This document shows positions 17,778 to 30,811 of a DNA stretch of 64,000 bases, piece after piece. This stretch comes from Streptomyces akebiae (GTDB lineage Bacteria; Actinomycetota; Actinomycetes; Streptomycetales; Streptomycetaceae), in the NCBI RefSeq assembly GCF_019599145.1, contig NZ_CP080647.1, forward strand, positions 3,286,001 to 3,350,000, in the 5' to 3' direction. Every line of letters starts with the position of its first letter. The first letter of the stretch is position 1. Below the pieces are notes generated by a model, which saw nothing but the letters and a program-made list of their open reading frames with translations, was not told the DNA's origin and ran no database searches. A program made the position numbers and the translations under genes.

Positions 17778-18851
17778 TCACGCCGCGCAGCCGGGGACTC
17801 CGGGCGGCGGTCCGCAGTTGTCCGGCGTGTTGTTCACGACAGGCGTTCCGGTCAGGACGACCGTGCCGCCGACCCGGAAGATCCCACCGCCCTGGCCGCC
17901 CGCGACATTGCGGGAGACCCTGCCGCCGACCAGGTGGGACGTACCTGCCTGCTGGTAGAGACCGCCGCCGTCGAGGCCGCTTTCGTTGCCGTCCACGAGG
18001 GTTCTCAGCAGTCGCAGGGTGCTTCCGGCGTTGGCGATGCCTCCGCCGTACGAGGCGCTCTCGTTACCCATCACGGAGGCGCCGTTCAGGCTGAGGGGAC
18101 CCAGCGCCGTGAAGATGCCGCCGCCCTCGAAGTTCTCGGTGCGATTGCCCCCGACTGCCGCACCGTTGAGGACCGTGGTGCCGAAGTTGGCCAGCCCTCC
18201 ACCGAGGAACGTCGCCTTGTTGCTCTGGATGGACCCTCCGGTCATGTCCAGTTGCGCGGACCCACCCACATGAACGCCTCCCCCGTCACCGGCACCGTTG
18301 CCGGACACGGTGGTGCCGTCGAGACGTGCCTCAGCACCGGACGCGACCGCGATCCCTCCGCCGAGGACGGAAGCGGTGTTGCCGGTGATCCGGCTCGCGA
18401 CCAGGGCGAGCCTCCCCTCGGTGAGGATGCCGCCGCCGACCGTGGCGGAGTTCCCGGTCGCGCTGCCGCCCGACACGGTGATCCCGTTGAGGGTGAGTTC
18501 TCCCTGCGGAGCGACTTCGGCGATCCGGAACGGCGTGGGTGACTGACGGGTGATCGTCACTCGGCTACCGGTGAGGGCGACGTTGCCGGTGATGGTCGGC
18601 AGCCCGTTGGCGCCGTCCGGCAGGGCCGGAGCAGTGAGCGCGTAGGTGCATCCCGACGACAGCAGGATGCTTCCCCGCCCCCGCGCGTTCGCCTCGTTGA
18701 CCTGCTCGATCAACTCCGCGACGTCCCCGCACGGCACCGCTCTCGCCCGGAGCGCGGGCGAGGACGCGGTGGCCGGTGCGGCGACAGCGGACACGGCCGC
18801 GCCCAGCAGTGTGGCCACGGCCAAGGCCCGAGTGTTCTTCCAGGACAGCAC
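17778..18851 (-). CDS. Secreted right-handed beta-helix protein
   Basis: 357 residues. A signal peptide (about 1-30, ALAVATLLGAAVSAVAAPATAS) is followed by a short cap (VAELIEQVNEANARGRGSILL) and then about ten coils of a parallel beta-helix, with recurring GGGI, GSTVxGN-type and NTA turns (ITVSGGSATGNSATVGGGI). It resembles pectate-lyase-fold and choice-of-anchor surface proteins, but no catalytic residues or wall anchor are seen. It ends PPPGVPGCAA, with one Cys in the tail that could pair with one near the N terminus. Start is GTG at 18851 with AAGGGAGAA before it. It is monocistronic between two hairpins. Confidence 0.82.
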   Translation of the reverse strand: MLSWKNTRALAVATLLGAAVSAVAAPATASSPALRARAVPCGDVAELIEQVNEANARGRGSILLSSGCTYALTAPALPDGANGLPTITGNVALTGSRVTITRQSPTPFRIAEVAPQGELTLNGITVSGGSATGNSATVGGGILTEGRLALVASRITGNTASVLGGGIAVASGAEARLDGTTVSGNGAGDGGGVHVGGSAQLDMTGGSIQSNKATFLGGGLANFGTTVLNGAAVGGNRTENFEGGGIFTALGPLSLNGASVMGNESASYGGGIANAGSTLRLLRTLVDGNESGLDGGGLYQQAGTSHLVGGRVSRNVAGGQGGGIFRVGGTVVLTGTPVVNNTPDNCGPPPGVPGCAA

Positions 18852-19166
18852 TGGTTCTCCCTTCGGTCGTTGTGGTTCAACCTGATCGGGAGCGCCGCCC
18901 CTCGGCACCCAGTGAGATCCGGACGGGTGAAGAAGTACGTACGCAGCGGCAACGGCAAGCGGTGCGGGCGATGGACCATTCGAGTGACATATGCAAGAAC
19001 GCTCGCGGCTGTCGGCTCAAGCGTGGGTTACTGAAATGGATCCGACCGGTGGGCGGCCCATTCTCACCGGGGGGTGCGGGAGTCGGACTGCCTGCCGCCT
19101 TTCTGCAGAGGCACGGGCGACTGCGCCGACATACCGCGATGGGCACCCCCGTGGAGAATTTGGATC
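18852..19166. other. Upstream region of the beta-helix gene
   Basis: About 310 bases without a gene that hold the promoter and leader of the minus-strand beta-helix gene. No clear regulatory repeat is seen. Confidence 0.35.
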
Positions 19167-19204
19167 CCGATCAGCCGGTGCCGTTCGCGGCGTCGGCTGA
19201 TCGG
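19167..19204. terminator. Hairpin after the DUF2550 gene
   Basis: A perfect 11-bp stem, CCGATCAGCCG at 19167-19177 with its complement at 19194-19204, and a 16-base loop. It lies about 80 bases beyond the stop of the minus-strand DUF2550 gene. Confidence 0.55.
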
Positions 19205-19284
19205 CAACAGGGTCCCGACCGCCGCCACCTCACACCCGGACACGCGAGCCCCTCGCAGTGGGGCCGCGGGATTCCGACCGGAGG

Positions 19285-19737
19285 CTACGCCACATTCACT
19301 CGCTGGCCGGGCGGGGCTGCCTCCAGCCACGCGAGGAAACCGGTCAGCGCGTCCTCGCTCATCGCCAGTTCCAGCCGGGTCCCCCGGTGCAGACACGCGA
19401 GGATCACGGCGTCGGAGAGAAGTGCCAGCTCCTCCTCGCCCTCCGGGGTGCGGCGCCCGGCCACCTCGATCGAGGCACGCTCCAGGACGCGGCGGGGGCG
19501 GGGCGCGTACGAGAAGACGCGGTACCACTCGATGCGGTCGCCGTTGTAGCGGGCGACGCCGTACCCCCAGCCCTTGCCGTTCTCGTCGCTGCCGGGTTTC
19601 TCCGGGGCGGCCCAGCGGAGGCTGCAGTCGAACGTTCCGCCGGAACGCTGGATGAGGCGTCGGCGCAGTCCGAAGACGAAGAGCCCGACCACCACGAGCG
19701 CGATCACCGAACCGCACACAGTCAGAGCGAGGACCAT
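19285..19737 (-). CDS. DUF2550 membrane-anchored protein
   Basis: 150 residues. One N-terminal membrane helix (about 2-24, ALTVCGSVIALVVVGLFVFGLRRR) is followed by a cytosolic domain with FDCSLRW, GWGYGVARYNGDRIEWYRVFS and ASIEVAGRRTP. This is the DUF2550 family, which is conserved next to atpC in actinobacteria. Its place right after the ATP synthase operon is constant, but the terminator at 19793 separates the two units. The ATG at 19737 fits the ribosome site GAGGAGG better than the GTG at 19743. Function unknown. Confidence 0.85.
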   Translation of the reverse strand: MVLALTVCGSVIALVVVGLFVFGLRRRLIQRSGGTFDCSLRWAAPEKPGSDENGKGWGYGVARYNGDRIEWYRVFSYAPRPRRVLERASIEVAGRRTPEGEEELALLSDAVILACLHRGTRLELAMSEDALTGFLAWLEAAPPGQRVNVA

Positions 19738-19792
19738 CGACACCGACCTCCTCGTCTCCTAGGTAACGGAACGCAAAAAACACCCATATTCG

Positions 19793-19846
19793 CCTCAGCC
19801 GCGGCTGGGTCGGGATGTAGACATCCAGACCCAGCCGCGGCTGAGG
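19793..19846. terminator. Terminator of the ATP synthase operon
   Basis: A perfect 19-bp stem (19793-19811 with 19828-19846); the 16-base loop pairs further (GGATGT/ACATCC), so nearly the whole element is one long hairpin. It lies 25 bases past the atpC stop. On the minus strand a short T-run follows (complement of AAAAAA at 19775-19780). Confidence 0.92.
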
Positions 19847-19870
19847 TACAGCATCACACGGCGTCTGCGC

Positions 19871-20245
19871 TCAGCGCGCACCCGCCGTACGCAGTCGTAC
19901 ATCCGCGCGGCGCTCGGCGGCGGCATCGCCCTCCGCCTTCGCACGCTCCAGCTCCCGCTGGGCGCCCTGGACGTCGATCTCGTCGGCCAGCTCGGCGACC
20001 TCGGCCAGCAGGGACAGCTTGTTGTCCGCGAACGAGATGAAACCGCCGTGCACAGCGACGACGACGGTGCCGCCCTCACTCGTACGGATGGTCACCGGGC
20101 CCGACTCCAGCACACCGAGCAGCGGCTGGTGACCGGGCATGACGCCGATGTCGCCGGACGTGGTCCGCGCGACGACCAGGGTGGCCTGGCCCGACCAGAC
20201 CTCTCGGTCGGCCGCGACCAGCGCGACGTGCAGCTCAGCAGCCAA
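19871..20245 (-). CDS. atpC: F1Fo ATP synthase epsilon subunit
   Basis: 124 residues: an N-terminal beta-sandwich (AAELHVALVAADREVWSG, GDIGVMPGHQPLLGVLESG) and two C-terminal helices (LSLLAEVAELADEID). It belongs to the central stalk and regulates ATP hydrolysis. The start is a TTG at 20245 with GAGGAGCC before it; the upstream in-frame ATG at 20266 would add seven residues not found in the family. Last gene of the atp operon, 130 bases after atpD. Confidence 0.93.
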   Translation of the reverse strand: MAAELHVALVAADREVWSGQATLVVARTTSGDIGVMPGHQPLLGVLESGPVTIRTSEGGTVVVAVHGGFISFADNKLSLLAEVAELADEIDVQGAQRELERAKAEGDAAAERRADVRLRTAGAR

Positions 20246-20375
20246 GGTGGCTCCTCGGGTCACCACCCGGCGCCTCGGCCGGGTGTTGGGTCAATTCTAG
20301 TGGGAGTACAGAGAGGGGCGGGACGCACCCCATGAGGTGTGGCCTCGCCCCCCACTGATCACGATTCGCCTGACG

Positions 20376-22726
<2,351 letters not shown>

Positions 22727-22747
22727 GAGTCAGGTCCCTTCCTTACG

Positions 22748-24343
22748 TCACTTGGAGACGTTGACGGCCGGAGCGTCCTCGCCGAGCAGCTTGCCGTCCG
22801 CGGTCTCGAACTGCTTCTTGAAGTCGGCGATCGCGTCCGCGACGGCGGTCAGCGTGTCGTCCGAGAGCTTGCCGCCCTCCTTGATGGAGGTCATGAGGCC
22901 CTGCTCCTTGCGGTGCAGGTACTCCAGCAGCTCCTTCTCGAAGCGGCGGATGTCGGCGACCGGCACGTCGTCCATCTTGCCGGTGGTGCCGGCCCACACG
23001 GAGACGACCTGGTCCTCGGTGGACATCGGCTCGTACTGGGCCTGCTTCAGCAGCTCGACCATGCGCTGACCGCGCTCCAGCTGCGCCTTCGACGCGGCGT
23101 CCAGGTCGGAACCGAAGGCGGCGAACGCCTCCAGCTCACGGAACTGGGCGAGGTCCACGCGCAGACGGCCGGAGACCTGCTTCATCGCCTTGTGCTGGGC
23201 GGAGCCACCGACTCGGGAGACGGAGATACCCACGTTCAGCGCGGGGCGCTGACCGGCGTTGAAGAGGTCCGACTCCAGGAAGCACTGGCCGTCGGTGATG
23301 GAGATGACGTTGGTCGGGATGAACGCCGAGACGTCGTTGGCCTTCGTCTCGACGATCGGCAGACCGGTCATCGAGCCCGCGCCCAACTCGTCGGAGAGCT
23401 TCGCGCAGCGCTCCAGCAGACGGGAGTGCAGGTAGAAGACGTCACCCGGGTAGGCCTCACGGCCCGGCGGGCGGCGCAGCAGCAGGGACACGGCGCGGTA
23501 GGCGTCGGCCTGCTTCGAGAGGTCGTCGAAGATGATGAGGACGTGCTTGCCCTCGTACATCCACTGCTGACCGATGGCCGAACCGGTGTAGGGCGCCAGG
23601 TACTTGAAGCCGGCCGGGTCGGACGCCGGGGCGGCGACGATGGTCGTGTACTCCAGCGCGCCGTTCTCCTCCAGCGCGCGGCGGACCGACGCGATGGTCG
23701 AGCCCTTCTGGCCGATGGCGACGTAGACGCAGCGGACCTGCTTCTTCGGGTCGCCCGAGCGCCAGTTGTCGCGCTGGTTGATGATCGTGTCGACGGCCAG
23801 GGCGGTCTTGCCGGTCTGGCGGTCACCGATGATCAGCTGACGCTGACCACGGCCGATCGGGGTCATCGCGTCGACGGCCTTGTAGCCGGTCTCCATCGGC
23901 TCGTGCACCGACTTACGGGCCATGACGCCCGGGGCCTGCAGCTCCAGGGCACGGCGACCGCTGGTCTCGATCTCGCCGAGGCCGTCGATCGGGTTGCCGA
24001 GCGGGTCGACGACGCGGCCGAGGTAGCCCTCGCCCACCGCGACCGACAGGACCTCGCCGGTACGGGTGACCGGCTGACCCTCCTCGATACCGCTGAACTC
24101 ACCGAGGACGATGGCGCCGATCTCGCGCTCTTCCAGGTTGAGCGCGAGGCCGAGGGTGCCGTCCTCGAACTTCAGCAGTTCGTTGGCCATGGCCGAGGGA
24201 AGACCCTCGACCTTCGCGATGCCGTCGCCGGCAAGGGTGACCGTACCGACCTCCTCGCGCGAGGCCGCGTCCGGCTTGTACGACTGGACGAAGTTCTCCA
24301 GCGCGTCCCGGATCTCCTCCGGCCGGATCGTGAGCTCCGCCAT
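22748..24343 (-). CDS. atpA: F1Fo ATP synthase alpha subunit
   Basis: 531 residues, slightly longer than in Gram-negatives, with the C-terminal extension typical of actinobacteria. P-loop GDRQTGKT at 173-180; the regulatory Arg region and [20 protein letters not shown] are present. It forms the non-catalytic nucleotide sites. Start ATG at 24343 ([10 protein letters not shown]) has GGAGAGCAGGG upstream; the frame extends 32 codons further but that stretch is the spacer to atpH. Confidence 0.97.
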   Translation of the reverse strand: MAELTIRPEEIRDALENFVQSYKPDAASREEVGTVTLAGDGIAKVEGLPSAMANELLKFEDGTLGLALNLEEREIGAIVLGEFSGIEEGQPVTRTGEVLSVAVGEGYLGRVVDPLGNPIDGLGEIETSGRRALELQAPGVMARKSVHEPMETGYKAVDAMTPIGRGQRQLIIGDRQTGKTALAVDTIINQRDNWRSGDPKKQVRCVYVAIGQKGSTIASVRRALEENGALEYTTIVAAPASDPAGFKYLAPYTGSAIGQQWMYEGKHVLIIFDDLSKQADAYRAVSLLLRRPPGREAYPGDVFYLHSRLLERCAKLSDELGAGSMTGLPIVETKANDVSAFIPTNVISITDGQCFLESDLFNAGQRPALNVGISVSRVGGSAQHKAMKQVSGRLRVDLAQFRELEAFAAFGSDLDAASKAQLERGQRMVELLKQAQYEPMSTEDQVVSVWAGTTGKMDDVPVADIRRFEKELLEYLHRKEQGLMTSIKEGGKLSDDTLTAVADAIADFKKQFETADGKLLGEDAPAVNVSK

Positions 24344-24487
24344 CTGGGTTCCCTGCTCTCCTTGTTGGGCCCGAAGTTTCACTTGGGGGGAATGCGTAAA
24401 CTCCCGGACTCCCCCCTGAACGAGGTGAATCCTCTGCACGGCCCAACCGGGCCGTAGGAATACGTACGTACTGCTATGAAGTTTGTG

Positions 24488-25303
24488 CTAGCTCGCCAGG
24501 CGGCGGCCGGCGTCCTCGAGTCGGTCCGCGATCGAGCCGTTGATGATCTCGTCACCGACCTGGACCCGGATCCCGCCGAGGACGCCGGGGTCCACGTCGA
24601 GGTTGAGGTGCATGGGCCGGCCGTAGAGCTTCGCCAGGGCGGCGCCGAGGCGTCGCTTCTGCGGGTCGCTCAGCGGGACCGCCGAGGTGACGACGGCGAC
24701 CATGCGGTCCCGGCGCTCGGCGGCGAGCTTGGACAGGGACTCGAGTCCACCCTCCAGGCTACGTCCACGCGGCGCGGTCACGAGGCGCGTCACCAGACGC
24801 TCGGTGGTGGCCTTGGCACGGCCGCCGAGCAGGCTGCTCAGCAGCGCGCTCTTGGCCTGGCCGCCCGCGGCACGGTCGGTCAGCGCGGCCCGCAGCTCGG
24901 TGTTCGAGGCGACGATCCGGCCGAAGCGGAACAGCTCGTCCTCGACGTCGTCGAGCGTGGCCGACTGCTGCGCGGCCGTGAGGTCGGCGACATCGGCCAG
25001 CTGCTCCAGGGCGTCCACCAGGTCGCGGGGCTGCGACCAGCGGGAACGCACCAGGCCGGAGACCAGGTCGACGGTGGTCGCGCCAACCTGACCGCCGAGG
25101 ATGCGGCCGACCAGCTCGGCCTTGGCCTCGCCGGACTGCGCCGGGTCGGTGAGGACCCGACGCAGCGACACCTCGCGGTGGAGCAGAGCGGTGACGGCGG
25201 CCAGCTCCTCGGCGAGCCGCGCCGCGTCGACGGACGTGGAGTCCGTCAGCGCGTCGAGACGCGTCCGTGCGGCTGCCAGGGCCTCGCGGCTCGCTCCGTT
25301 CAT
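24488..25303 (-). CDS. atpH: F1Fo ATP synthase delta subunit
   Basis: 271 residues, the long actinobacterial form (about 100 residues more than E. coli delta, with an added N-terminal helical part). The conserved C-terminal domain reads VTSAVPLSDPQKRRLGAAL and DPGVLGGIRVQVGDEIINGS. It joins the peripheral stalk to F1. Its ATG overlaps the atpF stop by four bases (ATGA). Confidence 0.96.
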   Translation of the reverse strand: MNGASREALAAARTRLDALTDSTSVDAARLAEELAAVTALLHREVSLRRVLTDPAQSGEAKAELVGRILGGQVGATTVDLVSGLVRSRWSQPRDLVDALEQLADVADLTAAQQSATLDDVEDELFRFGRIVASNTELRAALTDRAAGGQAKSALLSSLLGGRAKATTERLVTRLVTAPRGRSLEGGLESLSKLAAERRDRMVAVVTSAVPLSDPQKRRLGAALAKLYGRPMHLNLDVDPGVLGGIRVQVGDEIINGSIADRLEDAGRRLAS

Positions 25304-25848
25304 CGCGTGGCCTCGGCCTTCTCCTCGAGGTCGTCGAGGAAGCGGTCGATCACACGGCTCTGCCGGGCGTGGTCCTCCAGGGACTCACCGACGAGCTTGC
25401 CGGCCAGGTCGGTGGCGAGCTTGCCCACGTCCTGACGCAGCGCCGAAGCGGCGGCCTTGCGGTCGGCGGCGAGCTGCGAGTGACCGGCGGCGATGATCTC
25501 CTCGCGCTGCCGCTGGCCCTCGGCCCGCATCTCGGCGATGAGCTCGGCGCCCTGCTCCTGCGCCTCCTGGCGCAGCCGCGCGGCCTCGTGCCGAGCCTCG
25601 GCGAGCTGGGCCTTGTACTGCTCCAGCACGCTCTGGGCCTCGACCTTCATGCGGTCGGCCTCTTCGATACCGCCCTCGATCGCGTCGCGGCGCTCTTCCA
25701 GAACCTTGTTGATGTTCGGGAGCGCCTTCTTCCAGAAGAAGAAGAACACGATGGCGAAGGCGATGGCGCCCACGAGCAGCTCGGGGCCCGGCGGGATGAG
25801 CGGGTTCTGCTCCTCCTCGGCCGCCAGCTGTACCAGGTTGGCGATCAC
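25300..25848 (-). CDS. atpF: F1Fo ATP synthase b subunit
   Basis: 182 residues with one N-terminal membrane helix (about 24-42, LLVGAIAFAIVFFFFWKKA) and a long charged helix that dimerises as the stator stalk. Only one b-type gene is present. It lies 40 bases after atpE and overlaps atpH by four bases. Confidence 0.96.
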   Translation of the reverse strand: MIANLVQLAAEEEQNPLIPPGPELLVGAIAFAIVFFFFWKKALPNINKVLEERRDAIEGGIEEADRMKVEAQSVLEQYKAQLAEARHEAARLRQEAQEQGAELIAEMRAEGQRQREEIIAAGHSQLAADRKAAASALRQDVGKLATDLAGKLVGESLEDHARQSRVIDRFLDDLEEKAEATR

Positions 25849-25888
25849 ATCAGTGCCTTTCGTTGAAAGGTTTGCTCGTCAGGGCTCG

Positions 25889-27017
<1,129 letters not shown>

Positions 27018-27242
27018 CACGGGCTCCTTCGGCGTGACGCATGGGTACGGCAACCTCGTTGTGTCGGCGCGGCGCGCAGCCGCGGGTCGGCACTGGACTG
27101 GTGTTACGGATGTGGGGGCGGCTGGGGGGCATCAAGCCTCGCGATTGAGCAGGCGTCAGCTCAGATGCCCGCGCCCGCGATGCCGCAGTTGGCACCGGAC
27201 GATAGCAGGAGTTCGCACACGCCCTTATCCCGGCCCTACTCC

Positions 27243-27680
27243 TCACGACGAGTGCCCCGATTTTTCGGGCTTGTTGCCCGTCGGCGCATCGGGTTCGACA
27301 TAGAGGATCTTGGCCTTCATATGGGCGCGCGTCTGTGCGGCGATCCACACGAGGGTGGTGGCGACGAGCGTGAACGCGAAGGCCTTGGGGTGGAACAGAG
27401 TGGTGTCCTTGAACGCGGACAGAAAGATGAACAACAAGAGAATCTGCGCCGCGTAAAGCATGAGGCCCATCATCTGGAACAGATGAGGAAGCGATTTGGC
27501 AGTGCGCTGCAGAACGTAGAGCCCGATTCCCATGAAGAGGATCGTGATCACCGCCGCCACGACGGCGCCGAGAGCCCCCTTTCCTCCGACGATGACACCG
27601 CTGACGACAGCGGCGATCGCGCCGGCGGCTGCCGTGGGCACGGCGGCCTGAAGGAGGGTCCGGACGTCATTGGACGGCAT
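27243..27680 (-). CDS. atpI: ATP synthase protein I
   Basis: 145 residues with four membrane helices (AAGAIAAVVSGVIVG, AVVAAVITILFMGIGLYVL, LFQMMGLMLYAAQILLLFIF, FAFTLVATTLVWIAA). AtpI is the non-structural first gene of many atp operons and helps c-ring assembly or magnesium supply in other bacteria. A 225-base gap separates it from atpB. GGAG precedes the ATG. Confidence 0.9.
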   Translation of the reverse strand: MPSNDVRTLLQAAVPTAAAGAIAAVVSGVIVGGKGALGAVVAAVITILFMGIGLYVLQRTAKSLPHLFQMMGLMLYAAQILLLFIFLSAFKDTTLFHPKAFAFTLVATTLVWIAAQTRAHMKAKILYVEPDAPTGNKPEKSGHSS

Positions 27681-27804
27681 GGCGGCAACTCCGCTTGCTA
27701 AGGGGGCAGGGTGTCGTCATGGACGAGCGTAGACCCCGGGGGCGAGCGAGAATCTCGCGCCAACGGACCGTCACAGTGCGGTCCTTCGACTCTGTCCCGG
27801 GTTC

Positions 27805-27848
27805 TCGTGAACCGTATCACAAACTATTTGATGAGGTCTTTACCTGAA
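27805..27848 (-). promoter_or_regulatory. Candidate atp operon promoter with Rex-like operator
   Basis: On the minus strand TTCAGG (27848-27843), 16 bases, TAGTTT (27826-27821) resembles a promoter. Overlapping its -10 and start is TTGTGATACGGTTCACGA (27822-27805), which matches the Rex consensus TTGTGAA-N4-TTCACAA at 12 of 14 positions. Rex is the NADH/NAD+ sensing repressor of respiratory genes in Streptomyces. Binding here would link ATP synthase synthesis to redox state. About 125 bases of leader separate it from the atpI ATG. Confidence 0.75.
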
Positions 27849-28018
27849 CGCTGTGCCAGGTGTCACACATGAGAGTGAACCTGCCCGTCTGTGCAGAATC
27901 CCAGCCGACTTGTCTGGTATAAGGCCGATTTGCGTCGTCACGTGCTCGCATGGCATCGGCAAAGTGTTAGTCAGATTCTTACCTTGCCGTCAGCGCCACG
28001 CCCCGCCGGAGCCCTCTC
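27849..28018. other. Spacer between wecA and the atp promoter
   Basis: With the promoter element and leader this completes a 338-base gene-free region. It is unusually AT-rich for this window around 27815-27845 and 27900-27990. No convincing terminator for wecA is seen. Confidence 0.4.
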
Positions 28019-29302
28019 TCAACGGCCCGCGCCCGCCGGGCTGCGTTCCGGTTCGTGGGTACGGCCGCCGATCGCCGTGGCGCCGTTGAGCGAGGGCGCC
28101 CAGTCGGCGACGGGCTCCGGAGCGGTCGCCGGGATCGCACGGCGGCGGTAGCGGGGCGGGACGAAGCGTTGCGCCCAGCGCGGCGCGCGCGGGGTGAAGC
28201 GGGGCAGCAGGAGGAGGAAGAGACCGACCCCGCTGAGCATGGCGATGGCGAGGACGATCCACATGGACGCCGCGTTCACCGTGTACGCGAGGGTGCCGAA
28301 GGCGATCACCGCGGACCAGAAGTACATGATCAGCACGGCCCGGCTGTGCGAGTGCCCGACCTCCAGGAGCCGGTGGTGCAGATGCCCCCGGTCGGCGGCG
28401 AACGGCGACTGGCCCCGCCAGGTGCGGCGCACGATCGCGAGGATCAGGTCCGCGGCCGGGATCGCGAGGATGCTCAGCGGCATCAGCAGCGGGATGTACA
28501 CCGGCACCATCGAGTAGACCGTGCTGCGCTCCGAGCCGTAGAGGTTCATCACGTCCGGGTCGACCTGTCCGGTGACCGAGATCGCGCCGGCCGCCAGCAC
28601 CAGACCGATCAGCATCGAGCCGGAGTCGCCCATGAAGATGCGCGCGGGGTGCATGTTGTGCGGCAGGAAGCCCAGGCACATGCCCATCAGGACGGCCGCG
28701 AACAGCGTGGCGGGGGCCGCGGCCTCGATGCCGTAGCTGTACCAGAGGCGGTAGGCGTACATGAAGAACGCGGCGGAGGCGATGCAGACCATGCCGGCGG
28801 CGAGACCGTCGAGGCCGTCGACGAAGTTGACCGCGTTGATGGTGATGACGACCAGGGCGACCGTGAGCAGGGTGCCCTGCCACTGGGTCAGCGCGACGAT
28901 CCCCACGCTGGGGATGGGCAGCCACAGGATCGTCAGACCCTGCATGACCATCACACCGGCGGCGATCATCTGGCCGCCGAGCTTGATCAGGGCGTCGATC
29001 TCGAACTTGTCGTCCAGGACGCCGATGAGCCAGATCAGGGCGGCCCCGGAGAGCAGCGCGCGCGGTTCGTTGGAGTCGCGAAAGACCTCGCTGAGGTTGG
29101 TCATGTGGTCGGCGACCAGCAGACCCGCGCACAGCCCGAAGAACATCGCGATGCCGCCGAGCCGGGGCGTCGGCTCACGGTGGACGTCGCGCGCACGGAT
29201 CTCCGGCATGGCTCCGGCCACGATCGCGAACTTCCGCACCGGCCCTGTCAGCAGGTACGTCACCGCGGCCGTGATGCAGAGCGTCAGGAGGTATTCACGC
29301 AC
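28019..29302 (-). CDS. wecA: UDP-GlcNAc:undecaprenyl-phosphate GlcNAc-1-phosphate transferase
   Basis: 427 residues with about eleven membrane helices, of the polyprenyl-phosphate HexNAc-1-P transferase family (WecA/TagO/Rfe). Diagnostic loops are visible: LDDKFEIDA with the metal-binding DD, NAVNFVDGLDGLAAG, FMGDSGS, and the C-terminal HxHH-type motif GHLHHRLLE. It starts synthesis of lipid-linked wall glycopolymers on the inner membrane face. The C terminus is a polar extension. Start GTG at 29302 (REYLLTLCITAAV) follows GGGGAAG; the GTG at 29314 lacks a site. Confidence 0.93.
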   Translation of the reverse strand: MREYLLTLCITAAVTYLLTGPVRKFAIVAGAMPEIRARDVHREPTPRLGGIAMFFGLCAGLLVADHMTNLSEVFRDSNEPRALLSGAALIWLIGVLDDKFEIDALIKLGGQMIAAGVMVMQGLTILWLPIPSVGIVALTQWQGTLLTVALVVITINAVNFVDGLDGLAAGMVCIASAAFFMYAYRLWYSYGIEAAAPATLFAAVLMGMCLGFLPHNMHPARIFMGDSGSMLIGLVLAAGAISVTGQVDPDVMNLYGSERSTVYSMVPVYIPLLMPLSILAIPAADLILAIVRRTWRGQSPFAADRGHLHHRLLEVGHSHSRAVLIMYFWSAVIAFGTLAYTVNAASMWIVLAIAMLSGVGLFLLLLPRFTPRAPRWAQRFVPPRYRRRAIPATAPEPVADWAPSLNGATAIGGRTHEPERSPAGAGR

Positions 29303-29443
29303 GGGCTTCCCCACAGGTCTCGCTGGCCATCACAGCCTCACACCCTAGCGATGCGCGGAGCGATGCACGCATACGGTGGAGGACATCCGGGTAGCGACGA
29401 TGGTTGCACGTGATGCTGTGCCTGGTGGTGCGTCTACCCCACC

Positions 29444-30682
29444 TCAGCGCGGATACGGCGGAAATCTTCCGGCCAGGTCCCGCACTTCTTCACGGGTCCG
29501 CCTGCCGTCGCCGCCGTCCCGCAGGGTGCCCGCGAAGAGCACCGCGAGCCGTGTCATCTCCGCCTCGCCCATGCCCTGAGTGGTCAGCGCGGCCGTGCCG
29601 AGCCGCAGGCCACGGGCGTCCCCGTGCGGAAGCGCGCAGCAGTCCAGGACCATCCCGGCGGCCGCGAGCCGCCCCTTGGCCGTACGGCCGTCGATCCCGA
29701 GTGGCGCGGTATCGACGGTCAGGAGGTGGGTGTCGGTGCCGCCGGTGACGACCACGAGCCCCTCCTCGGCCAGCCCGCGGGCCAGGACGCGGGCGTTCGC
29801 GACCACCTGATGGGCGTACGCGGTGAACGCCGGCGTTGCCGCCTCCCCGAACGCGACGGCCTTCGCGGCGATGGTGTGCATCTGCGCGCCGCCCTGGGTG
29901 AACGGGAACACCGCCCGGTCGACCCGCTCGGCCAGCTCGCTCCCGCACAGCAGCATCCCGCCGCGCGGCCCCCTCAGCACCTTGTGCGTGGTGGCGCACA
30001 CGATGTCGGCGTACGGCACCGGGTTGGGCGCCGCTCCCCCGGCGACCAACCCGATCGGATGGGCCGCGTCGGCGATGAGATAGGCGCCCACCTCGTCGGC
30101 GACCTCGCGGAAGAAGGCGTAGTCGATGTGCCGGGGGTAGGAGATGGACCCGCAGACGATGGCCTTGGGGCGGTGGGTGCGGGCGAGGGTGCGCACCTGC
30201 TCGCGGTCGATCAGCCCCGACTCGGCCTCCACCCCGTAACCGACGAAGTCGAACCAGCGGCCGGAGAAGTTGGCGGGCGACCCGTGGGTGAGATGGCCGC
30301 CGAAGTGCAGGCCCATCGCCAGCACGGTGTCGCCGGGGCGCAGCAGGGCGGCGTACGCGGCCAGGACGGCCGAAGAACCGGAGTGCGACTGCACGTTGGC
30401 GTGCTCGGCCCCGAAGAGGGCCTTGGCGCGCTCCACGGCCAGCCGCTCGGCGATGTCCACCATCTCGCACCCGCCGTGGTACCGGGCGCCCGGGTACCCT
30501 TCCGCGTACTTGTTCGCGAGGGGGGAGCCCAGCGCGGCCAGGACCGCGGGCGAGGTGAAGTTCTCGGCCGCGACGAGCTGCAGCGTCGTCGCCTGCCGAT
30601 CGAACTCACCGAGCAGGATGTCGGCCAGCTCAGGGTCCTGCCGCCGCAGGACATCGGCCTCTAGGACAGGGGTGACCGACAT
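29444..30682 (-). CDS. glyA: Serine hydroxymethyltransferase
   Basis: 412 residues. PLP Schiff-base Lys is K234 in ATTHKVLRGPRGG; EGYPGARYHGGCEMVD and DAAHPIGLVAGG form the substrate site. It interconverts serine and glycine with tetrahydrofolate. The DAAHPIGL segment replaces the more common DMAHFAGL and the protein starts with a short non-canonical N terminus, so this may be a second, diverged GlyA paralogue rather than the main one. Start at 30682 (MSVTPVLEAD) follows GGAG; the upstream frame extension is not supported. Confidence 0.88.
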   Translation of the reverse strand: MSVTPVLEADVLRRQDPELADILLGEFDRQATTLQLVAAENFTSPAVLAALGSPLANKYAEGYPGARYHGGCEMVDIAERLAVERAKALFGAEHANVQSHSGSSAVLAAYAALLRPGDTVLAMGLHFGGHLTHGSPANFSGRWFDFVGYGVEAESGLIDREQVRTLARTHRPKAIVCGSISYPRHIDYAFFREVADEVGAYLIADAAHPIGLVAGGAAPNPVPYADIVCATTHKVLRGPRGGMLLCGSELAERVDRAVFPFTQGGAQMHTIAAKAVAFGEAATPAFTAYAHQVVANARVLARGLAEEGLVVVTGGTDTHLLTVDTAPLGIDGRTAKGRLAAAGMVLDCCALPHGDARGLRLGTAALTTQGMGEAEMTRLAVLFAGTLRDGGDGRRTREEVRDLAGRFPPYPR

Positions 30683-30811
30683 GATGGACTCCGGGGCGTC
30701 GACGATGACGTACGGCCAATGTAGACCCCGGACGCCCGGCATGCCCGACATCGTCACCACTTACGGCCGCGACCACCCGCCCCGACCGCCGGTGCCGGGG
30801 CACCGCGGCGG

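Noticed and set aside
29303..30811. Glycine riboswitch near glyA
   Set aside because: The 129 bases upstream of glyA show no tandem aptamer features that I can recognise.
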